Position numbers and translations under genes: made by a program
Part shown: piece after piece, positions 12,184 to 22,077 of the stretch
Numbering within the stretch: the stretch's first letter is position 1
How the letters are laid out: the number at the start of each line of letters is the position of its first letter
From: Corynebacterium bouchesdurhonense
Lineage (GTDB): Bacteria > Actinomycetota > Actinomycetes > Mycobacteriales > Mycobacteriaceae
Direction of reading: 5' to 3'
Length of the DNA: 64,000 nt
Assembly: GCF_900078305.2 (NCBI RefSeq)
Contig: NZ_LT546028.1
Coordinates: 1-64,000 of the forward strand
The notes under the pieces: generated by a model
What the model saw: the letters and a program-made list of their open reading frames with translations, nothing else
Told to the model about the DNA's origin: nothing
The model's database searches: none

Positions 12184-13233
12184 TTAGGGCGCCACGCCTT
12201 GGCGGGGCAGCCCGGCGGTCTCACCCAACCCGAGCGCGAGGTTCATGCACTGCACGGCGGCGCCGGCGGTGCCCTTGGTCAGGTTGTCGATGGCGGAGGT
12301 CATAAGCACCACCCCGGCGCCGGCGTCCACCTCGACTTGGACGTGGCACATGTTGGATCCCACCACGTTCTGGGTCTGCGGCTGCTCGCCCTCGGGCAGT
12401 ACCCACACGAACGGCTCGTCGGCGTAGAACTCCTCGTACGCTGCGCGCAGCTGATCGGGCTGGGCGCCGAGAGAGCCGGCGAGCGGGGCGGTCACGGTGG
12501 TCAGGATTCCCCGGGGCAGCGGGGCCAGCACCGGCGTGAAGCTCACCGTGACGGGCCCGTCTGTCACCTCAGCGATGTTCTGCGCGATCTCGGGGGTGTG
12601 GCGGTGCTTCCCCGCCGTGTTGTACGCCTTCAGCGAGCCCATGGTCTCAGCACCCAGCATGCCCACGGCGGCCTTCTTCCCCGCCCCGGAGACGCCGGTG
12701 ATGGACACCACCCGCAGGTCCGGTTCCACCAACCCCGCCTGCACGGCGGGCAGCGCCGCCAGGGTCGCGCCCGTGGGGAAACACCCCGGCACGGCCACGC
12801 GCTTGGCTCCGGCGAGCAGCTCGCGGTGGCCGGGCATCTCCGGGATCCCGTACGGCCAGTGTCCCGCGTGCTCCGAGCCGTAGTAGTGCTCCCACGCGCC
12901 CGCATCCCGCAAGCGGTGGTCGGCGGCGCAGTCAATCACCACGGTGCGCTCCCCCAGCGCCGCCGCCACCCGCGCGGAGTGCCCGTGCGGGAGCGCCAGA
13001 AACACCACGTCGTGCCCGTCGAGGGTTTTCGGCGTGGTGTCCTCGATGGCCCGCCCGGCCAGCTGCGGCAGGTGCGGCAGCGTGGCCGCCGCCGACTGGC
13101 CCGCGCTGGAGTGGGCAGTGAGCGCGCCGATCTCCATATCTCCCGCCAGGTAGGCGGGGTGGTTGAGCAGGAGGCGGAGGATCTCCGCCCCCGCATATCC
13201 GGTCGCGCCGGCAACGGCCACTGTAAACGCCAT
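12184..13233 (-). CDS. argC: N-acetyl-gamma-glutamyl-phosphate reductase
   Basis: NADPH-dependent reduction of acetylglutamyl phosphate. 349 residues: an N-terminal nucleotide-binding GATGYAGAE and the catalytic cysteine in [13 protein letters not shown] (about residue 150). It is the first gene of the arg cluster. A TACTGT -10 (13240-13245) ends only 6 nt before the ATG and no Shine-Dalgarno is present, so the operon message is probably leaderless. Confidence 0.96.
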   Translation of the reverse strand: MAFTVAVAGATGYAGAEILRLLLNHPAYLAGDMEIGALTAHSSAGQSAAATLPHLPQLAGRAIEDTTPKTLDGHDVVFLALPHGHSARVAAALGERTVVIDCAADHRLRDAGAWEHYYGSEHAGHWPYGIPEMPGHRELLAGAKRVAVPGCFPTGATLAALPAVQAGLVEPDLRVVSITGVSGAGKKAAVGMLGAETMGSLKAYNTAGKHRHTPEIAQNIAEVTDGPVTVSFTPVLAPLPRGILTTVTAPLAGSLGAQPDQLRAAYEEFYADEPFVWVLPEGEQPQTQNVVGSNMCHVQVEVDAGAGVVLMTSAIDNLTKGTAGAAVQCMNLALGLGETAGLPRQGVAP

Positions 13234-13305
13234 GCCGCCACAGTAGCGAATTATGCACCCAGCCGCAAAATATGCGGCCAGGTGCCTACCCCGCTCGGTC
13301 TCCCC
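13234..13305 (-). promoter_or_regulatory. arg operon promoter with probable ArgR operator
   Basis: The 72-bp gap between pheT and argC carries the -10 TACTGT (13240-13245). Two AT-rich words flank the -35 position: TGCATAATTC on the minus strand (13248-13257) and a perfect hairpin-like inverted repeat GCCGCA-AAATA-TGCGGC (13262-13278). TGCATAA-type words resemble arginine-box half sites. Assignment to ArgR is inference from position, since ArgR is encoded in the same operon. Confidence 0.55.
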
Positions 13306-15810
13306 CTAACCGCGCATGACCGCACCGTGCGCGATTTCGGCCGCCTGGGCCGCACGCAGGCGCGCCTCGGACGCCTCGTCCTCGGTCAACGTCCGGTCGC
13401 CCGCGCGGAAGACCAGACCGAAGGCCAGGGACTTCTTGGCTTCGCCCAGCTGCTCGGAGCGGTAGACGTCGAACAGCGACACCGATTCGAGGAGCTCGCC
13501 CGCGGCCTCTTCAACGGTGCGGCGCACCGCTTCGGCCGGCACGGCCTCGTCCACCACCAGCGCAATGTCCTGGTGCACGGCCGGGAACGCAGAGAGCATC
13601 GGCGCCGGCAGCTCCGCGTCGAACGGCAGCGCGGTGAGGTCGATCTCCATCGCGCAGGTGCGCGCCGGCAGCTCGAGCGCCTCCAGCACCTGCGGGTGCA
13701 GCTCGCCTGCGTGGCCCACCACGGTCCCGTTTACCTTCAGGGCCGCGCAGCGACCCGGGTGCCACGGCAGGTACTCGGCCGCTGCAACCTCGAGGCGCAC
13801 GCCCGCCGCCGCGGCTACAACCTGCGCGGACTGGATCGCGTCCGCCCATGTGTAGTCCCGTCCCGGGCCGAAGGGGCCCTCGAGCTCCTGCTTGCCCACT
13901 GCCACCGTGGCGGCGTGCAGGTGCTGCTCCGGCAGGGACTCGAGGAGCTCGCGCAGGGTCTTCTCGTCCGGGCGGGCGGCCACGCTCGGCAGCGGCGAGA
14001 CGTCGCCGCGCTTCTGGGCCGTCTGCGCCACCGAGTAGAGCGCCAGGTCTCGGCGGCCGCGGGACACGTTGCGCCCCACCGCCTCGAGCATTGGCGGCAG
14101 CAGCGTGGTGCCCAGCACCCCGTACTCCGCGTCGAGCGGGTTCTGCACCTTCACGGTGTTGCGGCGCGGGTCTCCGGCCTCGAGCCCCCACACGTCGAAG
14201 GTGTCGTTCTTCATAAACGGCGTCGGGATGATCTCCGCGTACCCGGAGTAGGCCAGCGCGTGGGTCACGGCGCGGCGGCGGCGCTGCAGCGGCGACAGCC
14301 CGCGCCCGCCCTTCGGCGTGGGCAGGATAGACGGGATCTCGTCGAGCCCCTCGAGGCGCACGATCTCCTCCACCAACTCCACCGGCACGGTCAGGTCGCC
14401 GCGCCACGTCGGCGGCGTGACCTCCGCCTCGTCGCGGGCGATCTCCACCTCGCAGCCCACCTCGCGCAGGCGCCGGGCCACGGTCTCCGCCGAGTACTCC
14501 ACGCCGATCAGCTCGGAGGGGCGGGACACGCGCATCGTGATCGGCTCGCGGGCCGGCACACCGCCCACGATGGTGCCGCGCGCGGAGATTTCGCCGCCGG
14601 CGATGTCCACCAGCAGCGCGCACGCCACGTCTAGGGCCACCTCGACCAGCTGCGGGTCTACGCCGCGCTCGAAGCGTCGGGAAGCCTCTGAGCTCAACTT
14701 GTGGTGCCGCGCGGTCTTCGCCACCGTGAGCTCGTCCCAGGTGGCGGCCTCGAAGTACACGTTCACCGTCTCGTCCGAGATCTCCGAGGTGGTGCCGCCC
14801 ATCACGCCGGCCAGGGACTGGATGCCATTGTCATCCGCGATCACCACGTCCGTCGGCAGCAGGGTGCGCGTGACGTGGTCGAGGGTCTCGAACTGCTCGC
14901 CGGCCTCGGCGTTGCGCACGCGCAGGTTGCCGGCGATCTTGTCAGCGTCGAACGCGTGCATCGGCTGGCCCAGCAGCAGCATCACGTAGTTGGTCACGTC
15001 GGTCGCCGCGTTCACCGAGCGCACGCCGCTGAGCATCAGCTCGCGCTGCATCCAAAACGGCGTCGGCGCCGCCGGATCGATCCCCTCCACCTTGCGCAAC
15101 CCGAAGCGCTTCGCCTTGGTGGAAGGCTCCAGGTCCACATCGATGAGCTTTTCGCTTATCGACGCAACCTTGCCCACCTCAACCCCAGCCACCGCCGGCG
15201 CCTCGGCCGGATCCGTGTACTCGAGGCCGAAGGCGGAGGCGATCTCGCGGGCGAGCCCGCGGGCGGACAGGGCGTAGCCGCGGTCCGGGGTGACGTTGAC
15301 GTCGAAGACCGTGTCACGCAAGCCCAGCACCCCGCGCGCATCCTCGCCCGGGGTGTGCTCGCCGTCGAGGGTGATGATGCCCTCGCTCTTCGCGGTCAGG
15401 CCAAGCTCCGCGGCGGAGGCGAGCATGCCGTTGGAGATGTGGTCGTACGTCTCGCGGGCGGCGATGGCGAAGCCGCCGGGCAGGACGGCGCCGGGCAGGG
15501 ATACGACCACGGTGTCGCCCTCGGCAAAGTTCCGCGCGCCGCAGATGATCCCCTGCGGCTCGCCGGTGCCGTTGGCCTGGCCCACGTCGACCTGGCAGTA
15601 GCGGATCGGCTTCTTGAAACCGGTGAGCTCCTCGATCTCAAGGACGCGGCCGAACACCAGCGGGCCGGTGGTCTCCTCAATGGGCGCGTAGCCCTCCGTC
15701 TCGAACCCGACGCGCACGAACCCGGCGTCGAGCTCCTCGTCGGTAACGCTCCAGCCCTCGTTGCCCGCGTTGTTCAGCAGGCGAATGATCCAATTCTTCG
15801 AAATCAGCAT
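13306..15810 (-). CDS. pheT: Phenylalanyl-tRNA synthetase beta subunit
   Basis: 834 residues with the full PheT order: the N-terminal tRNA-binding EMAP-like domain (GRVLEIEELTGFKKPIRYCQ, NFAEGDTVVVSLPGAVLPGG), the B3/B4 editing region, the B5 domain, the inactive catalytic-like core, and a C-terminal ferredoxin-fold anticodon-binding domain (FPAVHQDIALVVDEAVPAEA). It works as an alpha2-beta2 enzyme with PheS encoded 16 nt upstream. Annotated ends agree with the usual family length. It carries one copy of the dispersed GTCGATAAGC word at 15154. Confidence 0.97.
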   Translation of the reverse strand: MLISKNWIIRLLNNAGNEGWSVTDEELDAGFVRVGFETEGYAPIEETTGPLVFGRVLEIEELTGFKKPIRYCQVDVGQANGTGEPQGIICGARNFAEGDTVVVSLPGAVLPGGFAIAARETYDHISNGMLASAAELGLTAKSEGIITLDGEHTPGEDARGVLGLRDTVFDVNVTPDRGYALSARGLAREIASAFGLEYTDPAEAPAVAGVEVGKVASISEKLIDVDLEPSTKAKRFGLRKVEGIDPAAPTPFWMQRELMLSGVRSVNAATDVTNYVMLLLGQPMHAFDADKIAGNLRVRNAEAGEQFETLDHVTRTLLPTDVVIADDNGIQSLAGVMGGTTSEISDETVNVYFEAATWDELTVAKTARHHKLSSEASRRFERGVDPQLVEVALDVACALLVDIAGGEISARGTIVGGVPAREPITMRVSRPSELIGVEYSAETVARRLREVGCEVEIARDEAEVTPPTWRGDLTVPVELVEEIVRLEGLDEIPSILPTPKGGRGLSPLQRRRRAVTHALAYSGYAEIIPTPFMKNDTFDVWGLEAGDPRRNTVKVQNPLDAEYGVLGTTLLPPMLEAVGRNVSRGRRDLALYSVAQTAQKRGDVSPLPSVAARPDEKTLRELLESLPEQHLHAATVAVGKQELEGPFGPGRDYTWADAIQSAQVVAAAAGVRLEVAAAEYLPWHPGRCAALKVNGTVVGHAGELHPQVLEALELPARTCAMEIDLTALPFDAELPAPMLSAFPAVHQDIALVVDEAVPAEAVRRTVEEAAGELLESVSLFDVYRSEQLGEAKKSLAFGLVFRAGDRTLTEDEASEARLRAAQAAEIAHGAVMRG

Positions 15811-15826
15811 TGTTTCTCTCCTGCCT

Positions 15827-16906
<1,080 letters not shown>

Positions 16907-17085
16907 TCAACATGGGCGCCGCGCGCCCGCAAGCGGTCCGCGGCGGTGTCGGTTTTCAGCGTTCACTACTGTACCCGCGGGCCCTGCCCAGCCGGCGCGA
17001 GGGCGGGTTCTGCGGCGTTGGCCGCTTGCGCTCCGGGGAGGCGCGGAGAGGGAGCGTCGACAAGCAGCTCCGCTCAAACCACCGC

Positions 17086-17582
17086 AAGCCAAGCACTGAC
17101 GGAGATGAACACTGAAACCGCTGGTCCGTACCCCGGTGACGGCTCCAACGGGCCGGATGTGCTTGAAAGGGTCGGTGTCCAGCGGCGCGATATCCGGTCT
17201 TCGATCGGCGGGGGCGCCACCGCCAGTGGAGTGCCGCTCACGCTGAAGATGAACATCATCGACATGGTGCAGTCGAACGCCCCGATGGCTGGCGCGGCGG
17301 TGTACATCTGGCACTGCGACGCAGCGGGTAGGTACTCGATGTACTCCTCCGGTCTTGAGGATAAGACGTATCTGCGCGGGGTGCAGGTCGCTGGAGAGGA
17401 TGGATCAGTGGAGTTCACCACCATCGTCCCCGGCTGCTACGAAGGCCGGTGGCCGCACATCCACTTCGAGGTGTTCGCGTCCGTGGACGACATTGCGGAT
17501 GCGTCCAACGCGTCCGGACGGGCCGGGTGGCGAGCCGCCTAGCGGCCCACCACCGGGCGGGATGCCGCCACTGGGAAGCTAG
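17086..17582 (+). pseudogene. Decayed intradiol ring-cleavage dioxygenase
   Basis: Residues from ETAGPYPGDGSNGP through VPGCYEGRWPHIHFEVF match the core of secreted corynebacterial intradiol (protocatechuate/catechol type) dioxygenases, including the C-terminal Tyr-His-His iron ligands. The N-terminal signal peptide region is missing. After DDIADASNA the reading frame stops within 12 codons (17540), while the +1-shifted frame continues as a Gly/Pro-rich tail (GEPPSGPPPGGMPPLGS) ending at 17582. This indicates at least one deletion/frameshift. The end abuts the convergent rRNA methyltransferase. The upstream spacer carries a copy of the dispersed GTCGACAAGC word at 17056. Confidence 0.75.
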
Positions 17583-18394
17583 TTCCGGTCCCCCAGCGCC
17601 TTCGACGACTCCCAGAGGCAGATCGCCGCTGCGGTGGCCAGGTTGAGCGACTCGGCGCTGCCACGGATGGGGATGGAGATGCGGTGATCCGCGCCGGCCA
17701 GGAGCTCCTCCGGCAGGCCGTGGGCCTCGTTGCCGAAGAGCCATGCTGTGGGCTGGGAGAGCACCTCAGCAGCCTGGGCGAGGTTGGTTTCGGCTTGCAT
17801 GGTGGTCGCTGCCGTCGATAAGCCAGCGCTCCTCAGTTGCCCGATAACGCGGTTAATGTCGCGGTCGCGGGCGACGGGGATGTGGAAGAGCGAGCCCGCG
17901 GTGGAGCGCACCACCTTCGGCTGCTCGGGGTCGACGGTGTCGCCGGCGAAGATCACGGCATCCGCACCCACGGCATCGGCGATGCGGATGATGGTGCCGG
18001 CGTTGCCCGGGTCGTTGGTCTCTACGCACACCGCCACCAGGCGCGGGCGGCCCTTCAGCACGGCTGGCACCGTCCACAGCACCGGCTTGCACACCGCGAA
18101 AATGCCGGTGTGGCTCATGGTGTCCGCGAGCGAGTCGGCGGCCTTGTCCGTGATGGGGTGGGTGTAGACGTCCATGTAGCGCGCGGTGGTGACCACCTCG
18201 CTGAAACGCTCGGCCGCGGCCTCGGTGACGAAGAGATCCGTGGCCGCGCCCGTTGCCACCGCGGCCTCAACCGAGTTCTCGCCCTCGGCCAAAAACGCCT
18301 TCGTCTTCTTGCGGCCGGCCGCCCGCTTCAGCTTTGCCGCGTTGACCACCCTGGGGGTGCGCTCCGTGAAGGGCTGCGTGAAATCCAACGTCAT
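17579..18394 (-). CDS. SpoU/TrmH-family RNA 2'-O-ribose methyltransferase
   Basis: 271 residues, SAM-dependent SPOUT fold. The three knot motifs are clear: NDPGNAGTIIRIADAVGADA (about 128), LFGNEAHGLPEEL (about 220) and SIPIRGSAESLNLATAAAI (about 243). The N-terminal part is the L30e-like substrate-binding domain (RVVNAAKLKRAAGRKKTKAF). It targets rRNA or tRNA; which nucleotide cannot be told. Conserved position upstream of pheST in corynebacteria. It diverges from the histidine kinase gene with only about 38 nt between the starts. Confidence 0.93.
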   Translation of the reverse strand: MTLDFTQPFTERTPRVVNAAKLKRAAGRKKTKAFLAEGENSVEAAVATGAATDLFVTEAAAERFSEVVTTARYMDVYTHPITDKAADSLADTMSHTGIFAVCKPVLWTVPAVLKGRPRLVAVCVETNDPGNAGTIIRIADAVGADAVIFAGDTVDPEQPKVVRSTAGSLFHIPVARDRDINRVIGQLRSAGLSTAATTMQAETNLAQAAEVLSQPTAWLFGNEAHGLPEELLAGADHRISIPIRGSAESLNLATAAAICLWESSKALGDRN

Positions 18395-18419
18395 AGAGCA
18401 CAGGGTACGTGGCGCCCGA

Positions 18420-18432
18420 TACGCTACAACCC
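18420..18432 (+). promoter_or_regulatory. -10 box positioning a leaderless histidine kinase start
   Basis: TACGCT (18420-18425) followed by exactly 7 nt and then GTG at 18433. There is no Shine-Dalgarno. This spacing places the transcription start on the start codon. Confidence 0.6.
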
Positions 18433-19653
18433 GTGCCTAACCCTGCCGCGAAAACCGCCGCGACCCCCGCTCCCACCCTCGCCGCCCCAGCGCCGCGCCG
18501 GCAACGCCTTGCTGCCGCCGCCGCGGCGCTGGCCACGGCGGCAGTGGCGCTGATCGCGGCCGCTGCGGCGCCTGCCGGGGCCGCAAGCGCACTGATCTAC
18601 ACCCTGGCGTGCGTGGCTGTGGTGGTGGCCGGCTGGTTCGCGCCGGCCAGCGCCGCCGCGGCGTTCGCCGTGTTATTGCAGATCGGGGCGGCGACCGAGG
18701 AGCTGCGCAGCCCCCTGACCGTAGTTGGTGCGATCGCGCTGGCGCTGATCGTGTCGCTGCGCACCGCTCCCCGGGTGAGCGCGGTGTGCGTGGCGGTGCT
18801 CTGGTACTTCATCCAGGTTGACGTACGCGGCGGCGTGCTCGTCCCGCTGGACCTCAACACGGCGGTGTTCGCGGCCTTGATGTTCGCCTCCGCCTGGGCT
18901 GGCGGCACCGCGTTGCGGGCCACGCTGACCACCCGCGCCAAAGATTCCGCGGCGTTCCAGCAGCGGCTGGAAGACGAGCGCGACCGGGCCGTGAAGGCCC
19001 TTCACGGCTCGGTGGCCACCTCGCTCACCTCCGTGGTGCTGCGCAGCGAGGCGCTCGCCATGGGCAGTTCCGGGCAGACCGCGGAATCCGCCCAGCTGAT
19101 TGCCGACGACGCCCGCCGCGCCATGCAGGAGGTCCGCGCCCTGATCCGCTTCATGCGCGACGACGCAGCCGACCTGGAGGGCGCGGTAGTGAACCCGCAG
19201 GCACCCCAACCGCCGGGTGCTGCACCCGCCGCACCCATTTGCACGGCGCTCGCCGACCTCGCCGACGCGCTGCGCAGCCACGGCTTCACGGTGATCGAGA
19301 CGGGTTTGAACGACCGCGTCCTGGGCGGCGTCCGCCTCAACCACATCGAGAGCGTGTGCCGGGAGCTGCAGACCAACATCTTAAAGTACGCCGACGCCGA
19401 GAAGCCGGTGATTGTGGCCGCGGTGCGCGACGAGGAAGCGGTAACAGTGGCCATTCAAAACGCCATCGCCGACCGCCAACGCGACGTGCACATGACCACC
19501 GGCATCGGCTTGGAGGACGCCGAGGAGCTGGTGGGCCTCGACGGCGCAGTCCTACGCCACGGCTTCGAGGACGACCTGTGGCGCTCGGACCTCATCATTC
19601 CTGCCAGCCCCGCCAGCCCAGCCAGCCCAGCCGGCCCAGCGGAACGAAAGTAG
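18433..19653 (+). CDS. Sensor histidine kinase, NarL/DesK type
   Basis: About 406 residues. Roughly five hydrophobic segments fill the first 150 residues (membrane sensor without a large external domain). Then comes a HisKA_3 dimerisation helix, with the phospho-acceptor His in KALHGSVATSLT where most relatives have LHDxVA, and a degenerate HATPase (N-box TNILKYAD, G-box TGIGLED). The C-terminus is an odd PASPASPASPAGPA tail. An in-frame GTG at 18409 is an alternative start, but 18433 fits a leaderless promoter. It is paired with the LuxR-type regulator downstream, separated by a gene for a tiny secreted peptide. Confidence 0.92.
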   Translation: MPNPAAKTAATPAPTLAAPAPRRQRLAAAAAALATAAVALIAAAAAPAGAASALIYTLACVAVVVAGWFAPASAAAAFAVLLQIGAATEELRSPLTVVGAIALALIVSLRTAPRVSAVCVAVLWYFIQVDVRGGVLVPLDLNTAVFAALMFASAWAGGTALRATLTTRAKDSAAFQQRLEDERDRAVKALHGSVATSLTSVVLRSEALAMGSSGQTAESAQLIADDARRAMQEVRALIRFMRDDAADLEGAVVNPQAPQPPGAAPAAPICTALADLADALRSHGFTVIETGLNDRVLGGVRLNHIESVCRELQTNILKYADAEKPVIVAAVRDEEAVTVAIQNAIADRQRDVHMTTGIGLEDAEELVGLDGAVLRHGFEDDLWRSDLIIPASPASPASPAGPAERK

Positions 19654-19671
19654 CTGCGCGGGTGGGAACTT

Positions 19672-19775
19672 TCGTACCGAGTTCCCCCGCCGCGTCCTGC
19701 TACGCTTGTCTGCCAGCAGATTCTTAAGAATACTTTGGTTGAGCCAAAGGTCGAGTCGAAAGAAAGGACCACACC
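19672..19775 (+). promoter_or_regulatory. Promoter and structured leader of the secreted peptide gene
   Basis: An independent promoter is suggested by a -10 TACGCT at 19701-19706, the same hexamer as before the kinase gene. The leader that follows has a palindrome TTCTTAAGAA and a 6-bp hairpin CTTTGG-TTGAG-CCAAAG (about 19733-19750), then the ribosome site GAAAGGA before ATG 19776. A GGGAAC/GTTCCC inverted repeat lies around 19672-19686. Confidence 0.5.
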
Positions 19776-19979
19776 ATGAAGCGAGCACTGAAGCTCTCCT
19801 CGGCAACACTCGCCGCCGCGACCGCTCTCGCCTGTGCCCCGTTGGCCTCCGCCTCCGAGGCGCCGGCACCGGCACCGGCCGAGCAGGCCGAGCTGACCGT
19901 CACCACCTTCGCCGCCGGTGTCATCGGTGACACCTTCGAGTGCGGCGGGGCAATCGGGAAACTCTGGTGCAAGAAGTAA
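19776..19979 (+). CDS. Small secreted two-cysteine peptide (unknown)
   Basis: 67 residues. A Sec signal peptide (MKRALKLSSATLAAATALAC, likely cleavage after ASA near residue 27) is followed by a Pro/Ala linker and a short C-terminal core, VTTFAAGVIGDTFECGGAI then GKLWCKK, with Cys at 56 and 65. A disulfide loop is plausible after export. It has a good Shine-Dalgarno and its own putative promoter. The 3' end overlaps the start of the response regulator, so its expression is tied to the two-component system. Candidate signal, sensor partner or antimicrobial peptide; no family recognised. Confidence 0.75.
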   Translation: MKRALKLSSATLAAATALACAPLASASEAPAPAPAEQAELTVTTFAAGVIGDTFECGGAIGKLWCKK

Positions 19980-20668
19980 CCCCCACCCCCGCAAACCCGG
20001 ATACCGGCGCGGACGCGCCCCGCATCCGGGTTTTTCTTGTGGACGATGACCCTTTGGTGCGCGAGGTCCTCACCAGCTACCTGGCCAAGGCGGGCGACAT
20101 CGACGTGGTGGGCACCGCGTCCAACGGCGCCGAGGCCCTCGAGCGCATCCGCCCCGCGGAGATCGACCTGGTGCTCTCGGACGTCTACATGCCCAAGATG
20201 GACGGCGCCACGCTGCTGCGCAACCTGCGGGAACGCCCGGACACGCCGGCCTTCCTCGCCATCACCTCGCTGGAGAACGACAAGGCAATGCTGGACATCC
20301 TCGCGATGGGCGGCCGCGGCTACATTCTCAAGAGCCAGCCGCCGGAGCAGATCGTCCTCTCGGTGCGCCAGGCGGTCTCGGGCGGCACGGTGGTCTCCCC
20401 CGCCGCCATGACCAATTTGGTGCAGTACCTCGCCCCCGCCGACACCACCCCGCCGGAGCAGCGGTCCCGCGCGTACGCGCCCGGCGTGAGCGAGTCCGAG
20501 CGAAACGTGCTCGATTTACTGTGTGAGGGCCTGAGCAACGCCGACATAGCCAAGCGCCTCAACTACTCCGAATCCACGGTAAAGAAGCACGTCTCCAACC
20601 TGATCGCACTCTACGGCGTCTCCTCGCGCCTGGACCTGGTGGTGAAGGTGCTCAACGGCCGCCGGTAG
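19967..20668 (+). CDS. LuxR-family response regulator
   Basis: About 233 residues. The receiver domain has the acidic pair DDD (VFLVDDDPLVRE), the phospho-acceptor Asp in LSDVYMPKMDG, and the signalling Thr/Ser and Lys (ITS, ILKSQPPEQI). The C-terminal LuxR/GerE helix-turn-helix is SESERNVLDLLCEGLSNADI followed by YSESTVKKHVSNL. The start is uncertain: GTG 19967, inside the end of the peptide gene, or GTG 19940. Cognate partner of the kinase upstream; targets unknown, probably including its own locus. Confidence 0.94.
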   Translation: MQEVTPTPANPDTGADAPRIRVFLVDDDPLVREVLTSYLAKAGDIDVVGTASNGAEALERIRPAEIDLVLSDVYMPKMDGATLLRNLRERPDTPAFLAITSLENDKAMLDILAMGGRGYILKSQPPEQIVLSVRQAVSGGTVVSPAAMTNLVQYLAPADTTPPEQRSRAYAPGVSESERNVLDLLCEGLSNADIAKRLNYSESTVKKHVSNLIALYGVSSRLDLVVKVLNGRR

Positions 20669-20715
20669 AGCACCGCTTGCCGACGCACCCTCATACACCC
20701 CCACCCGCACATGCA

Positions 20716-20757
20716 CGACGCCCCCTGGTACACCGCGTGGTGTTCCAGGGGGCGTCG
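20716..20757 (-). terminator. Strong hairpin between convergent response regulator and rplT
   Basis: A perfect 13-bp stem (arms 20716-20728 and 20745-20757, CGACGCCCCCTGG) is extended inside by ACACC/GGTGT. It lies between convergent genes and should stop transcription from both sides despite lacking a clear U-tract. The distal arm continues into a variant (GTCGGCAAGC) of the dispersed word. Confidence 0.7.
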
Positions 20758-20772
20758 GCAAGCAATGCGCGA

Positions 20773-21159
20773 TTACGCGGCAACCTTCGGCGCGTTCACG
20801 TCCTCCGGGAGGGCGTTCTTGGCCACCTCGCACAGAGCGGAGAAGGCGGCGAAGTCATTCACGGCCAGCTCGGCGAGGATCTTGCGGTCCACCTCGACCT
20901 CGGCCAGCTTCAGGCCGTGGATGAGGCGGTTGTAGGTGATGCCGTTCATACGGGCGGCAGCGTTAATGCGCTGGATCCACAGCTTGCGGAACTCGCTCTT
21001 GCGCTTGCGGCGGTCGCGGTACGCGTAGGTCTGGGAGTGCAGCCACTGCTCCTTGGCCTTGCGGTACAGGCGGGAGCGCTGGCCGCGGTAGCCCTTGGCG
21101 GACTTCAGAATTGCGCGGCGCTTCTTCTTGGCGTTGACTGCGCGCTTGACACGTGCCAT
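20773..21159 (-). CDS. rplT: 50S ribosomal protein L20
   Basis: 128 residues, the standard length. The N-terminal basic extension ([20 protein letters not shown]) that threads into 23S rRNA and the globular domain ([21 protein letters not shown]) are both present. Third gene of infC-rpmI-rplT. Confidence 0.98.
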   Translation of the reverse strand: MARVKRAVNAKKKRRAILKSAKGYRGQRSRLYRKAKEQWLHSQTYAYRDRRKRKSEFRKLWIQRINAAARMNGITYNRLIHGLKLAEVEVDRKILAELAVNDFAAFSALCEVAKNALPEDVNAPKVAA

Positions 21160-21232
21160 AAGTCAATACTTCCTTTTCTCAGATCGTTGGTTCCGGCCGG
21201 GCGCCGGAGAGGGGATGATGAACAGGCAGTAC

Positions 21233-21427
21233 TTAGGACATGCCGAGGAGACGCTTCGCGCGCTTCACGTCAGCGCTGGCAACGTCGGTGGTGCCGGAGA
21301 GCTTACGGCGGCGCTTGGACGAGAGCTTCTCGTTCAGGTGGCGCTTACCGGCCTGCTCGCGGCGCAGCTTGCCGGCGCCGTTGACCTTGATTCGCTTCGC
21401 GGTGCCCTTGTGGGTCTTCTGCTTCAT
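21233..21427 (-). CDS. rpmI: 50S ribosomal protein L35
   Basis: 64 residues, highly basic, beginning MKQKTHKGTAKRIKVNGAGK as in actinobacterial L35. It lies between infC and rplT in the conserved order, with a Shine-Dalgarno in the 34-nt gap after infC. Confidence 0.97.
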   Translation of the reverse strand: MKQKTHKGTAKRIKVNGAGKLRREQAGKRHLNEKLSSKRRRKLSGTTDVASADVKRAKRLLGMS

Positions 21428-21461
21428 GGTGTGAGCCCTTCCAAGTTGGTTATCAGGGGTG

Positions 21462-21983
21462 CTACTTCTTGCCCTTGCGAGCCGGCCCGAAGACCATGGT
21501 CATGTTCCTGCCGTCCTGCTTCGGTCGGGACTCGACCACTCCCAGCTCCCCGATGTCGTCCGCGAGACGCTCGAGGAGGCGGTAGCCGAGCTCCGGGCGC
21601 GACTGCTCGCGGCCGCGGAACATGATCGTGACCTTCACCTTGTTGCCCTTCTCAAGGAAGCGCTCTACGTTGGCCTTCTTGGTCTGGTAATCGTGCTCAT
21701 CGATCTTCGGACGGAACTTCTGCTCCTTGACCACGGTCTGCTGCTGGTTCTTGCGGGCCTCGCGGGCCTTCTGATCCTGCTCGTACTTGTACTTGCCGTA
21801 GTCCATGATCTTGCACACCGGCGGCTTCGCGTTGGGGGCCACCTCAACAAGATCAAGGTCGGCCTCGTAGGCCAACTTGCGGGCGTCGTCGGTGCGGACG
21901 ATGCCCACCTGCTCGCCGGACGGGCCGACGAGACGAACTTCCGGGACACGGATCCGTTCATTAATCCGAGCTTCAGCGCTGAT
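21462..21983 (-). CDS. infC: Translation initiation factor IF-3 with probable AUC start
   Basis: 173 residues: an N-terminal domain ([19 protein letters not shown]), the linker helix ([20 protein letters not shown]), and a C-terminal 30S-binding domain with [13 protein letters not shown]. Homology begins at [13 protein letters not shown], encoded from an ATC codon at 21981-21983 that lies 7 nt after a clean AGGAG. The nearest upstream start-like codon, TTG at 22010, has no ribosome site. In E. coli, infC uses AUU and IF-3 rejects its own message when abundant; the same autogenous logic is inferred here. Confidence 0.95.
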   Translation of the reverse strand: MSAEARINERIRVPEVRLVGPSGEQVGIVRTDDARKLAYEADLDLVEVAPNAKPPVCKIMDYGKYKYEQDQKAREARKNQQQTVVKEQKFRPKIDEHDYQTKKANVERFLEKGNKVKVTIMFRGREQSRPELGYRLLERLADDIGELGVVESRPKQDGRNMTMVFGPARKGKK

Positions 21984-22052
21984 GAGAACACTCCTAAACA
22001 AGAGAAACAAGGTTGACAGCTACCGAGCCGCGCAGCGTGCGTTCCCATCCAC

Positions 22053-22077
22053 GAAAAAATCCCGCGCATGGCGGGAT
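22053..22077 (-). terminator. Intrinsic terminator in the infC leader, probable attenuator
   Basis: On the minus strand ATCCCGC-CATGC-GCGGGAT is followed at once by TTTTTTCG. It lies about 70 nt before the infC start and about 170 nt after uvrA, so it is either the uvrA terminator or an attenuator inside the infC leader. An AAAGGAG and an ATG (at the loop, MRGIFSW) overlap the hairpin, which would let a ribosome block it. A TACGTT -10-like box lies upstream near 22214-22219. Confidence 0.65.
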
